Part shown: piece after piece, positions 35,382 through 43,460 of the stretch
Layout of the letters: every line of letters starts with the position of its first letter
How positions within the stretch are numbered: the first letter of the stretch is position 1
Source: Phycisphaerales bacterium UBA2218
GTDB lineage: Bacteria > Planctomycetota > Phycisphaerae > Sedimentisphaerales > Anaerobacaceae
DNA: 54,390 nt
Reading direction: 5' to 3'
Assembly (NCBI GenBank): GCA_002327785.1
Contig: DCUI01000041.1
Coordinates: 678-55,067, forward strand
Translations under genes and position numbers: made by a program
Notes under the pieces: generated by a model
Database searches by the model: none
What the model saw: only the letters and a program-made list of their open reading frames with translations
What the model was told of the DNA's origin: nothing

Positions 35382-37175
35382 CTATGGTCTTACGATCTTC
35401 ACGCCTCCGGGTGCTTCGATGGTGCTTTCGATGCTGTCATCGGTATTCTTGGCGTGCCTGATCTTGATGACCCCCATCGGCGTGGGGAAGGTCCCTTCGG
35501 CCCAGTCGAGGTCGGCTAAGTGTGGCTCAATGCTGACGACGCGGCAGCCCGGCTCGACCACTTTGACGCCGAGCACGTGCTCCGAGAGCCACGCGGTGGG
35601 GCCGGAGGCCCAGCCGTGACAGAGGCTGTGCCGGAAGCCCTTGTAGCAGTAATTCCCGAAGTCGCCGTGGATGTCCTTCTTGCCCTCGGGGACAAGCTCG
35701 TCGATCCGCCCGGCGTTGGCGGTCCAGTCGAGGTCGAAATCCTCCCAGAACGTTGTGGCGCCCAGGTCCAGCATGGCCCCCCAGTACTGCCGGATGCAGT
35801 CCATTGCTCCCTGGTGGTCACGTGCCATTGCCATCGCCTGGAGCACATAGTATCCGTAGAAAGTGGACATGCGATGGGCCCCGTCCACGGCCATAACCTC
35901 GCGGTTGAGCCGTTTGGGGTCGTCCAGACCCGCCAATGCGATCAGCGCCGCCGCCTGCTTGCTGCCGGCGGGGTCGGGTGTGTGTTTCTTGAGTTTCTCG
36001 ACGGCCGCCAGGCACTTGCCCCGGGTCACCGGCTCGTCGATGATCTCGCAGAGCTCTGCCCCCGCCCCAAGGGTCATCACGAGCAGCGAGTGCAGGCCCG
36101 CGTGAATGACCGGCTGATTCTCGCTGCTGGGCCAGTCTAAGAAGCGGTGGGGCGGCAGCGTCTCGCGATTGTCCGGCCCCACGCGGCTTGCCAGCAGGTC
36201 CAGCAGGCCGGTGAGGTAACCTCGCTGCTGCTGGAGGTACGCCTTATCCCCTGTGTGCAGATACCACGAGTGATGGATCAGGACCCACCACATGGAGTAC
36301 GAACTGATCCCGTTCATCCACTTCGGCAAGGGAGTCTCATCGCGGATCAGATCGAGGCTCTTGGGCACCACGTCCGCCGCGCCGAAGACCGCGCAGAGGC
36401 TCATCGTCTCGGGGTGCATGTCGCCGATCCAGACGAGCCGGTCCCTCTTGATGCCGTCCCAGAGGTAGTCCTGCATGTTTAGATGGACCGTATAGGCCCC
36501 GGTTTGCCAGATGCGGTTGAGCCGCTCGTCGCTGCATCGGAACGACCCCAGGTAAGGCAGGTCGCGATACAGGAACACCGCCCGCACCATCTTGAGTTGT
36601 GCGAAGCTCCCCTCGCCCTCCAGATCGATTCGCATGAATCGAAAACCCGTATTGCCGACTTCCGCCGTGCCCAGCCAGGGGACAAGGACGCTCTGGTCGC
36701 GGATCGCGTGGTCGTTCGTGGTGTTCTTCTCGCCGCCGAACTCGGCCATCGCCTCGCTGACCGATTCGCCAAAGCGGACTCGCAGCCGGACAGGCTTATT
36801 GTCCTTCGTATGCCAGACCATGATCTGGACGCCGCCGTGCAACTCTTTGCCGAAATCCAGCAGGAGGCCGGCCTGCTCGGTTTTGCCGTTTCGCAACACG
36901 CATGGATTCGAGGCGTCGAGCGTGACCTGCCCACTGCGACGCACCAGCAGGGCCTGTGGATTTTCGACGGTCGTGTCACCACTGTGCCACACAACGCGGG
37001 CGGGCAAGACATACCGCCGAACCCGCGGGTCCACGTCGGTGCGGGCCGCCATCTGTGAATCGTTCACCGGCAGGCGGAAAATCCCTTGTGTGTTCGTCTG
37101 CGCCAATGTCGTTTTGGAGCCGCACCAAACCGACAATAGCCCGATCATCACCGCGCCCGACGCGCTCAATCTCAT
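35382..37175 (-). CDS. GH78-like six-hairpin glycosidase (putative alpha-L-rhamnosidase)
   Basis: From ATG 37175 (GGAGG 6 bases upstream) the protein has about 597 residues with a signal peptide (LSASGAVMIGLLSVWCGSKT). It is shorter than the three full GH78 enzymes and lacks their F5/8-C and first beta domains. A concanavalin-like part (LLLDFGKELHGGVQIMVW) leads into the alpha/alpha barrel. The general acid position is in DGIKRDRLVWIGDMHPE and the base position in GATTFWEDFDLDW; the CPQR part of the usual acid motif is replaced by IKRDR. This variant is seen in other GH78-related proteins. Substrate could be rhamnose or another sugar. It probably forms an operon with the GH2 gene downstream. 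Confidence 0.8.
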   Translation of the reverse strand: MRLSASGAVMIGLLSVWCGSKTTLAQTNTQGIFRLPVNDSQMAARTDVDPRVRRYVLPARVVWHSGDTTVENPQALLVRRSGQVTLDASNPCVLRNGKTEQAGLLLDFGKELHGGVQIMVWHTKDNKPVRLRVRFGESVSEAMAEFGGEKNTTNDHAIRDQSVLVPWLGTAEVGNTGFRFMRIDLEGEGSFAQLKMVRAVFLYRDLPYLGSFRCSDERLNRIWQTGAYTVHLNMQDYLWDGIKRDRLVWIGDMHPETMSLCAVFGAADVVPKSLDLIRDETPLPKWMNGISSYSMWWVLIHHSWYLHTGDKAYLQQQRGYLTGLLDLLASRVGPDNRETLPPHRFLDWPSSENQPVIHAGLHSLLVMTLGAGAELCEIIDEPVTRGKCLAAVEKLKKHTPDPAGSKQAAALIALAGLDDPKRLNREVMAVDGAHRMSTFYGYYVLQAMAMARDHQGAMDCIRQYWGAMLDLGATTFWEDFDLDWTANAGRIDELVPEGKKDIHGDFGNYCYKGFRHSLCHGWASGPTAWLSEHVLGVKVVEPGCRVVSIEPHLADLDWAEGTFPTPMGVIKIRHAKNTDDSIESTIEAPGGVKIVRP

Positions 37176-37380
37176 AACGGCCTCCATGTATGCGTCATTC
37201 TCATTCGATTCGCAGGACTGACGACGCGGACCCAATCCCCGTCCGGTCGAGCCTGCGAAGTTTGTCGGGGGCCATTATACAGCGGGATGCGTTGAAAGTG
37301 CACCCCCATGCCATGCCCTTGCGTTCGATACCGCTGTTGTTCAGGCCGTGCCGCAACTCTCGGGACTCTGATTGCGATGC

Positions 37381-39570
37381 CTATTTCAACTGGCCGCGGA
37401 TTTCGCCCGCCGGGAATTGTTCCGTGTGCACGTTTACATAGGCCCTGTTCTCTTGGATCGCGGCCAGCAGGTCCGCAACCGTCATGCCGGCCAGAGGCCC
37501 GACGAAGTCGGCGGCCGTGAAGTCGCCCTCGCCCAGCACGCCTGTGACCTCGCCGGTGATCCACACCGCCGGCGGAGCCGCCGGATACAGCCAGACGGCC
37601 ACTGGGCCGTTTGTGGTGGGCTCGGTCGAGACGTGGATGTGCGCCTGAAGGACATTCTCGATTCCCTGCATCTTGAGTTGATATGAGATCATGTTGCGAT
37701 CCGAGTCGGGTTTCAGGATCGCCAGACCGGTCGCCGTCGAATCCGTGCCGGCGCTAGCCCCAGTAAGTACGGCGGCGATCGGAGGCTCGACGCCGACCGA
37801 GTTTGGCTCCGCCACGATCTTCATGACGACGCCCGTATCGCCGACCGGACCCAGCGCTGTGCTGGCCATGAGGTAGATTTCCCCCTCATGGTCCTGGCCG
37901 AATCCTTTGACGAACAGGCCCAATGGATCGCCCGCCGGGCCGATCAGCAATTCCTGGATCTCGCCCGCGAACAGGTCAGCTACGAACAGGCGGCCTTCGG
38001 GCAGGGAGAACTGCCGGGAGAAATCCCCGCAGACGTACTGCCCCCAAAGCTCCGGCACTGCGGTCCCGTAGTACGTATAGCCCCCGATTACCGACAACCC
38101 GTCGTCGTGATCATACTGGACCACCGGATCGGACAGGCTCGGATCATCCAGCGGCAGCCCTACGGTCCCCGTCGCCGAATCGAACCTGAATGTACCTTCC
38201 TTGATATTCCACCCGTAGTTGCGGCCTTTGCGGACGACGTTGACCTCCTCGACGCGGTTCTGCCCCACGTCGGGGGCGATTAGCGCCCCGCTGCGGGCGT
38301 CGAAGCTGAAGCGGTACGGATTGCGGAACCCGTAGGCGAAGATCTCATCGACCCCGTCGACGCCGACAAAGGGATTGTCCACCGGCACGCGATAAGCACC
38401 ATTGGCGCTGGCGAGATCGGTACTATCGGGTGTCAGGGCCGGGTCCAATGGATCGATACGCACAAGGCTGCCCAGGATGGTGTTGATATTCTGACCGTTG
38501 CCTATCGTACCATGTCCGGCGGGGGTGTCGTTGGCGCCGCCTCCGTCGCCCAGGGCGATGTACAGATAGCCGTCCGGGCCGAACTCCATGTGTCCGGCGT
38601 TGTGGTTGGACTGGGGCTCGTCGATCCGCAGCAGCTCACGCGACGAATTCGGATCGACCTGCTCGCTGACGCCGTCCCAGTACCATTCCCGGACTACGCT
38701 CTGGTGGTTCATCGTACTGCCGACGGGCAGCTCGACCGTGAAATCGGCCGGACCCTGGATTGGTTCGCTCGTGTATGTGTAGAATCGCCCGAATCCCGGA
38801 CTGTTCGGATCGGTATAGCCCGGATGAAAGGCCAGGCCGAGGAAGCCTCGCTCGTCGTAGTTGACGCGCACGGGCACCACAAGATGTGTGACATTCAGAA
38901 ATGGCTCATCCAGGAGTTGGCCGTGTTCGATCACGCGAATTATCCCTGCTTGGTCCACGATGTGGAGCCGATCCGAGCGCACCGGATCAGGCACCAGGAG
39001 GACCGGCGCTGCCAGTCCCGTGGCGACCGCCTGCAACTCGACGCGGATGGGTGAGGGCGCGATGCGTTGGGCGATAGGTGCGCCCGCCACTGTGAAGTCG
39101 CCCCGCATCAGGGATGCATGGGGCTGGCAGCGATAGCCGGGATTTCGGCCCCCCTCGATCATGGCCTCATAAAGAGCTGCGGTAAGCGTGAAGCGAACGG
39201 TGCCCTGCTTGTTGTCTTCCCAGGCCACGCCCGGATCGGATTCGAACGGGCCCTGGATCGCCATGGAGAGAAGCACCTTGTCCTGAGAAGCGAAAGAAGC
39301 CTTCGCGATGACTTCGAAAGGATGAAAAGAGAAGTTTGTCACCTTGACTTGATAGCGCTTTCCCAGCTCCAGGGGCAGAGTCGGATTCTCGCTCCCGAGC
39401 GGCGGAAACTGGATCGTCGGGGCCTCGAAAGCGTCGAGCCGGTAGGCAGACATGTCGACGTTTCCGAAGGTCCAGGCAACGTCATACGACTGTGCGTAAG
39501 CCGCTGCCGACGCAAAGGCCAATACCCCCAGCAGAAGGTACGGCAATTTCGTAATCTGCGTGGAATTCAT
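37381..39570 (-). CDS. Cupredoxin-glucose/sorbosone dehydrogenase-CHRD fusion
   Basis: Three domains follow a signal peptide (LPYLLLGVLAFASAAAYAQ). A cupredoxin domain (about 30-165) keeps a complete type-1 copper set: H83 in SFHPF and C148, H151, M155 in YRCQPHASLM. A beta-propeller of the PQQ-dependent glucose/sorbosone dehydrogenase family (about 175-610) has GFLGLAFHPGY, HNAGHMEFGPDGYLYIALGD, YGFRNPYRFSFD and NYGWNIKEG. A CHRD domain (about 615-729) has AHIHVS and AYVNVHTEQFPAGEIRGQL. Such dehydrogenases oxidise sugars in the periplasm using PQQ. The attached copper domain could accept electrons directly, which is an inference. GAGGAG precedes the start by 8 bases. A perfect 20-bp palindrome lies about 50 bp upstream. 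Confidence 0.87.
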   Translation of the reverse strand: MNSTQITKLPYLLLGVLAFASAAAYAQSYDVAWTFGNVDMSAYRLDAFEAPTIQFPPLGSENPTLPLELGKRYQVKVTNFSFHPFEVIAKASFASQDKVLLSMAIQGPFESDPGVAWEDNKQGTVRFTLTAALYEAMIEGGRNPGYRCQPHASLMRGDFTVAGAPIAQRIAPSPIRVELQAVATGLAAPVLLVPDPVRSDRLHIVDQAGIIRVIEHGQLLDEPFLNVTHLVVPVRVNYDERGFLGLAFHPGYTDPNSPGFGRFYTYTSEPIQGPADFTVELPVGSTMNHQSVVREWYWDGVSEQVDPNSSRELLRIDEPQSNHNAGHMEFGPDGYLYIALGDGGGANDTPAGHGTIGNGQNINTILGSLVRIDPLDPALTPDSTDLASANGAYRVPVDNPFVGVDGVDEIFAYGFRNPYRFSFDARSGALIAPDVGQNRVEEVNVVRKGRNYGWNIKEGTFRFDSATGTVGLPLDDPSLSDPVVQYDHDDGLSVIGGYTYYGTAVPELWGQYVCGDFSRQFSLPEGRLFVADLFAGEIQELLIGPAGDPLGLFVKGFGQDHEGEIYLMASTALGPVGDTGVVMKIVAEPNSVGVEPPIAAVLTGASAGTDSTATGLAILKPDSDRNMISYQLKMQGIENVLQAHIHVSTEPTTNGPVAVWLYPAAPPAVWITGEVTGVLGEGDFTAADFVGPLAGMTVADLLAAIQENRAYVNVHTEQFPAGEIRGQLK

Positions 39571-39850
39571 ATCATTTCTCCTCAGAAAGACGTAGATAGG
39601 AGTGAACTGTGAAAGAGCTTGTGCAAGAACGTTCTTGCACCTGACTCAAAGAAGGCTACTGTGGAAAATGGTCCCGGTTCACGCATAGAGGCATTTCCTA
39701 TTTCCTGGATAGGATGTGACTGGCATGTCCGAAACACCTGGTCTTGCAGGGGGGAATGTGCTGAGGTCGGCTCGCGAGTGATTCCATGACTTTGCGAAGT
39801 AGACACCGGCAAAGGGCATGCCTTCGATAGAGGCAGAGATCTCAGGTTGC
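39571..39850. other. Intergenic region with a perfect 20-bp palindrome
   Basis: Apart from the palindrome at 39621-39640, nothing coding was identified. The minus-strand frame that covers it is the out-of-frame tail of the ISL3 remnant. Confidence 0.5.
39621..39640. promoter_or_regulatory. Perfect 20-bp palindrome upstream of the copper-dehydrogenase fusion
   Basis: GTGCAAGAACGTTCTTGCAC is identical on both strands and lies 50 bases before the ATG at 39570 on the minus strand. Its position suits a dimeric regulator; it could also be a small hairpin. It does not have the GAAC-N4-GTTC spacing of a Gram-positive LexA box. Confidence 0.45.
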
Positions 39851-40015
39851 ATGCAGCCGGGCCTTGACCCAGAAAGCGTCCGGTCGGAAAGTCGTACGAT
39901 TGTGTCGAACACAAGCTTTGAAAACCTGGTGAACGAGCACGGCCGGCAGGTCCTGGGCACGGCGATGCGCGTTCTGCCCGATGTGAGCCTGGCGCACGAC
40001 GTGCATCAGGAAGTT
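39851..40015 (+). pseudogene. 5' fragment of an ECF sigma factor gene
   Basis: The translation FENLVNEHGRQVLGTAMRVL, then DVSLAHDVHQEV, matches sigma region 2 of an ECF factor. The match stops abruptly at about 40015, where FLAIWRR would be expected, and the sequence passes into the end of the ISL3 remnant on the other strand. Region 4 is absent. It looks like a sigma gene cut off by the insertion. The start could be ATG 39851 or a GTG near 39903. Confidence 0.7.
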
Positions 40016-40057
40016 GTAACCATTCACGAGGTGCGACGAAAAAGTATTTTGGCCTCG

Positions 40058-40652
40058 TCAAAAGAATTTGTGGGCCGCTACGGGCTCCGGTAAGGCCCCG
40101 AGGTTGTGATACAGGGCCAATTCCAGCGTTGGGAAGGTCTTGAAGCCATAGGCTTTTCTGGTGGTCACTTTCGCCTTGGCATTCAGGCCCTCGACCACGC
40201 CGCTGGAAAACGCCTTCTTCGCCTGAAACCAGTTCAGGATCAACTCGCGATGCCCCCGCAGCATCCGAGCCACCTTCTGCATCGGCTCGATACGAGAACG
40301 CATCACCCGCGTGCGCCAGCGATCCAGAAAGCGACCCGCCCAAGTTCAGATGACTCAGGATGTGAAACCGATCCAGAATGTGGATCACTTGCGAGGCCTT
40401 CTTGGCCACCCCCTTCAAATAGGCCCGCCACAGGTCGCTGCACACATACCGCAGACCCGCCGTCCGCAGGATGCCCCAGAAGGGGATGAACTCGAACCGA
40501 TGAGACGGCAACGTATCATACGCACGGCTGTTCTTACGGGGCTCAATCATGATGTTCAACACCCACTGCTCCTTCTCCTGGGTCAATTCCATGTCCGTGT
40601 ACACAAATCCCTGGTGCTTCTGGACCCGATGGAGTATCCTCTTGACCTGCAT
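40058..40652 (-). pseudogene. ISL3-family transposase remnant with internal deletions
   Basis: The minus strand begins with the ISL3 start (ATG 40652: MQVKRILHRVQKHQGFVYTD, then RFEFIPFWGIL). It jumps directly to the catalytic part (RTAGLRYVCSDLWRAYLKGV, then HILDRFHILSHLN), and after a frame change near 40320 ends with the conserved tail (SRIEPMQKVARMLRGHREL, SSGVVEGLNAKAKVTTRKAY, LALYHNLGALPEP). From memory of full-length homologs, two blocks are missing, including the zinc-finger region and the first catalytic acidic residue. It is non-functional. Its 3' end abuts the ECF sigma fragment. Terminal repeats were not resolved. Confidence 0.8.
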
Positions 40653-41006
40653 CCCCAAAATCCAAACAAGGCGATTCTTTTGTCCCTGGAACTTCGTCGG
40701 TTCGGCGTCGGCCCTCACCCAAAACGGGCCGGCGACCTTCGGGGCTGTTCCAAGGCCGCCTCCCCCGCGAGCCTGCACTGGGAAGTAGACGCCATGGAGA
40801 GATAATACACCCTCCTCGAAAACCGGGGTTTATCAGCGGAATCCACATTTCATATTCTGCATGAGTTTTAGCGGGTTGGTCCGTCGAGGCCGGGTCAAGA
40901 ATGGAGTGGTGGTGTTGGATGTTCCAAATCAATGGAATGTGGCGGGAGAACATGCTATGATGTCCCACGTGCCGTATGCCGGGTCGGACGGATTCAGGAA
41001 CAGGTC

Positions 41007-41090
41007 ATGAGGACTACGGTCGTGCTTTTCGTCGTCGCGGTGTGCGTGGCGATGGATGCGATCCCGGCGAAGTTCATCAAAACAGAGTAG
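41007..41090 (+). CDS. Possible 27-residue signal-peptide-like ORF
   Basis: ATG 41007 follows AGGAA at a workable distance and encodes MRTTVVLFVVAVCVAMDAIP plus seven residues. That is the form of a signal peptide with little after it. It could be the head of a secreted-protein gene whose remainder was lost next to the repeat, or it may be chance. Not recognised. Confidence 0.25.
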   Translation: MRTTVVLFVVAVCVAMDAIPAKFIKTE

Positions 41091-41121
41091 GAATGGGCCA
41101 AAGCCAGGACCCACGTGGGTG

Positions 41122-41239
41122 TGTCATCCTGAGCGAAGCGAAGGATCTGGGTTGAGAAGGGGAAGCTGCCGTGTGACGAGTGATGCCTCTCCTTCGCAGG
41201 CCGGATGCTTTACTGTACTTCGTTCCGCTCAGCATGACA
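41122..41239. repeat. Palindromic dispersed repeat, copy 1
   Basis: The ends TGTCATCCTGAGCG (41122-41135) and CGCTCAGCATGACA (41226-41239) are inverted repeats with one mismatch, and GCGAAGCGAAGGATCTGG follows the left end. A related copy lies at 43296-43406, so the two flank the sulfatase gene. Sequences of this kind are scattered through many bacterial genomes. The 12-bp palindrome ACCCACGTGGGT (41109-41120) sits just outside. Confidence 0.65.
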
Positions 41240-41291
41240 AAGCTGTGGCCGCGACGGACTGGTTGGCGCAATTGAGTGGTGGAGCAGCACA

Positions 41292-43235
41292 ATGGATTCT
41301 CACGTTCGCACGCGTCGTGACTTTCTGAAAACCGCCGGCGTTTGTGCCGCAGGCGCGACCCTCGCGGGGTGTGTGGAGGACGGACCCCGGTATGCAACGC
41401 CGCTGACACAGGTGTATCTTCCGCCGAAGCCGAACATTCTCTGGATCACTTGCGAGGACATCAGCCCGTACCTGGGCTGCTATGGCGACCCGCTCGCGAT
41501 CACGCCCAACCTGGATCGGCTTGCCGGCCGCTCAATTCTGTATACGAACGCGTACGCAACGGCGCCGGTCTGTTCTCCGTCGCGGTCGTGCATCATCACG
41601 GGGGTCTACGCCACCTCGCTCGGGACGCAGCACCTGCGCTCGGAGATTGCGATTCCCAGGCGGATCGAGCCTTTCCCCAAGCTGCTTCGAGCCGCCGGGT
41701 ACTACTGCTCGAACAACTACAAGGAGGACTACAATTTCAAGGACCCGACAATCTGGGACGATTCGAGCCGGACCGCCCATTGGCGCAATCGTGCGGCGGG
41801 CCAGCCGTTCTTCAGCGTCTTCAATATCATGGCCACGCACCAGAGCCAGATCAACGGACCCGATGAACAGTTCGAAGCAAAGTACGGCTCGAAGCTCAAG
41901 GCCGAGGAACGTCACGATCCCCGGAAGATGATCCTGCCGCCGTACTATCCGGATACGCCGATGGTGCGCACGATGTGGGCCCGCTACTACGACCTCATCA
42001 CGTACATGGACAAGCAGGCGGGCGAGATTCTGGACCAGATTGAAACCGACGCGGTGGCCGAGAGCACGATCGTGTTCTTCTACTCCGATCACGGCATGGG
42101 ACTGCCGCGATTCAAGAGGACGCTGTATGATTCCGGCCTCCGCGTCCCGCTGCTGGTCCGCGTGCCCGCGCGATACCAGCACCTGGCGGCTTTTGCACCT
42201 GGCGGGCGCGTCGATCAGCTTGTCAGCTTCGTGGACTTTGCTCCGACCGTACTTTCGCTGGCCGGTGTGTCGGTCCCGCCGCACATGCAGGGCCGGCCCT
42301 TCCTGGGCAACGCATCGTCGCCCGGCGAGTACATCGTCGGCGCGGCAAGCCGGGTCGATGAAGCATACGAGATGTCCCGCTGTGTGCGCGACAAGCGGTT
42401 CAAGTACATCCGGAATTTCCTGCCGCACCTGCCCTACGTGCAGCCGAGCGACTATTGCGATCAGGCCGAGATCATGCAGGAGTTGCGAAGCGTGGCCGCC
42501 TCGGGCGGGCTGGCCGGGATGGAGAAGCTGTTCTGGGAGCCGGCCAGGCCGGCGGAGGAGTTGTATGACACGATGACCGATCCGCACGAAGTGCGGAACC
42601 TGGCCGGCTCGCCCGAGCATCAGGGAACACTCGACCAGATGCGCACGCGCCTGCGCGACTGGATGCTCGACACGAAGGACACCGGGCTGCTGCCGGAAGC
42701 GGAGATGCACATTCGTGCCGCCGGGGCAACGCCCTACGAGACGGCTCGCGATCCCGCGAAGTACCCGTTGTCGAGCATTCTTGGTGGGGCCGAGCTGGTA
42801 GGCGCGGACGCGAACCTCCTGCCGGCGATGGTGGAGTCTCTTGCGGAGGCCGACAGTGCCGTGCGCTACTGGGCGGTTGTCTACTTCGCATCGCTCGGCG
42901 CCGAGGCGGCCCCGGCGGCCGATGCACTGAAGAAGGCGTTGGAAGACCCGAGCCCGGATGTGCGATTCGCGGCGGCCGACGTGCTGTGCCGACTCGGACC
43001 GTGCGACGAGGCCCTGCCTGTCCTGGCCGCCGGGCTGCTGGATTTGCGGGAGCCCGTCGTATTGCACGCCGCACGGACCGTCCAACGGCTGGGCGGCAGG
43101 GCCGGTCCCCTCGTCGGTCAGATGAGGCTGGCCCGCGAGAAGTGCAAGAACCTCGACGGAAGCTACCGCAACGACAACTATGCCATGTTCATCGATTGGG
43201 CGTTGAAGCATGCAATCGAGAGTTGCAGACAGTAG
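41292..43235 (+). CDS. Tat-exported sulfatase with C-terminal HEAT-like repeats
   Basis: The N-terminus has a twin-arginine signal (RTRRDFLKTAGVCAAGATLAGC) whose last cysteine could also be a lipoprotein anchor. The sulfatase domain (about 45-460) has the metal-binding NILWITCEDISPYLGCYGD, the formylglycine signature C94-x-P-S-R in APVCSPSRSCIITG, and FFYSDHGMG. The cysteine must be converted to formylglycine by a maturase that is not in the window. The last 140 residues (VRYWAVVYFASLGAEAAPAA, VRFAAADVLCRLG) are HEAT-like repeats often found in planctomycete sulfatases. It removes sulfate esters from glycans outside the cytoplasm. It is flanked on both sides by copies of a palindromic repeat. 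Ribosome site GGTGGAG is at good spacing. Confidence 0.93.
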   Translation: MDSHVRTRRDFLKTAGVCAAGATLAGCVEDGPRYATPLTQVYLPPKPNILWITCEDISPYLGCYGDPLAITPNLDRLAGRSILYTNAYATAPVCSPSRSCIITGVYATSLGTQHLRSEIAIPRRIEPFPKLLRAAGYYCSNNYKEDYNFKDPTIWDDSSRTAHWRNRAAGQPFFSVFNIMATHQSQINGPDEQFEAKYGSKLKAEERHDPRKMILPPYYPDTPMVRTMWARYYDLITYMDKQAGEILDQIETDAVAESTIVFFYSDHGMGLPRFKRTLYDSGLRVPLLVRVPARYQHLAAFAPGGRVDQLVSFVDFAPTVLSLAGVSVPPHMQGRPFLGNASSPGEYIVGAASRVDEAYEMSRCVRDKRFKYIRNFLPHLPYVQPSDYCDQAEIMQELRSVAASGGLAGMEKLFWEPARPAEELYDTMTDPHEVRNLAGSPEHQGTLDQMRTRLRDWMLDTKDTGLLPEAEMHIRAAGATPYETARDPAKYPLSSILGGAELVGADANLLPAMVESLAEADSAVRYWAVVYFASLGAEAAPAADALKKALEDPSPDVRFAAADVLCRLGPCDEALPVLAAGLLDLREPVVLHAARTVQRLGGRAGPLVGQMRLAREKCKNLDGSYRNDNYAMFIDWALKHAIESCRQ

Positions 43236-43295
43236 CCACAAGGACGTTGAATCCTGGAGCAGAAGTTTCTTGCAGAGAGTCCTGTGCCGGGGAAT

Positions 43296-43406
43296 CGTCC
43301 TGAGCGCAGCGAAAGATCTGGCCTGCGACCGAGAGAAACGTCTCGTACGATGTCCAGATTCCTTCGAGGCTCAAGGCGGGCTCTTCGGCTTCGTCTCAGG
43401 ATGACA
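43296..43406. repeat. Palindromic dispersed repeat, copy 2
   Basis: TCCTGAGCGCAGCGAAAGATCTGG at the left (listed here as two blocks: TCCTGAGCGCAG and CGAAAGATCTGG) and CGTCTCAGGATGACA at the right mirror the ends of copy 1 at 41122-41239. The middle differs. The block ACAGAGTAGGAAT occurs next to both copies. Confidence 0.55.
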
Positions 43407-43460
43407 GAGTAGGAATCGCACAGAAGTTTTCCCAGATTCGTATGAGAGGACATATCGACA

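Larger units (their letters stand above)
40653..41291. other. Intergenic region with a short ORF and a palindromic repeat
   Basis: This stretch holds the leader of the ISL3 remnant, a 27-residue frame at 41007 and the repeat at 41122-41239. No larger gene is supported. Confidence 0.5.

Noticed and set aside
39621..39640. LexA (SOS) box
   Set aside because: The palindrome has GAAC and GTTC adjacent without the four-base spacer, and no SOS gene is near.
41532..43241. 569-codon minus-strand frame
   Set aside because: Antisense of the sulfatase, whose catalytic motifs are intact on the plus strand.
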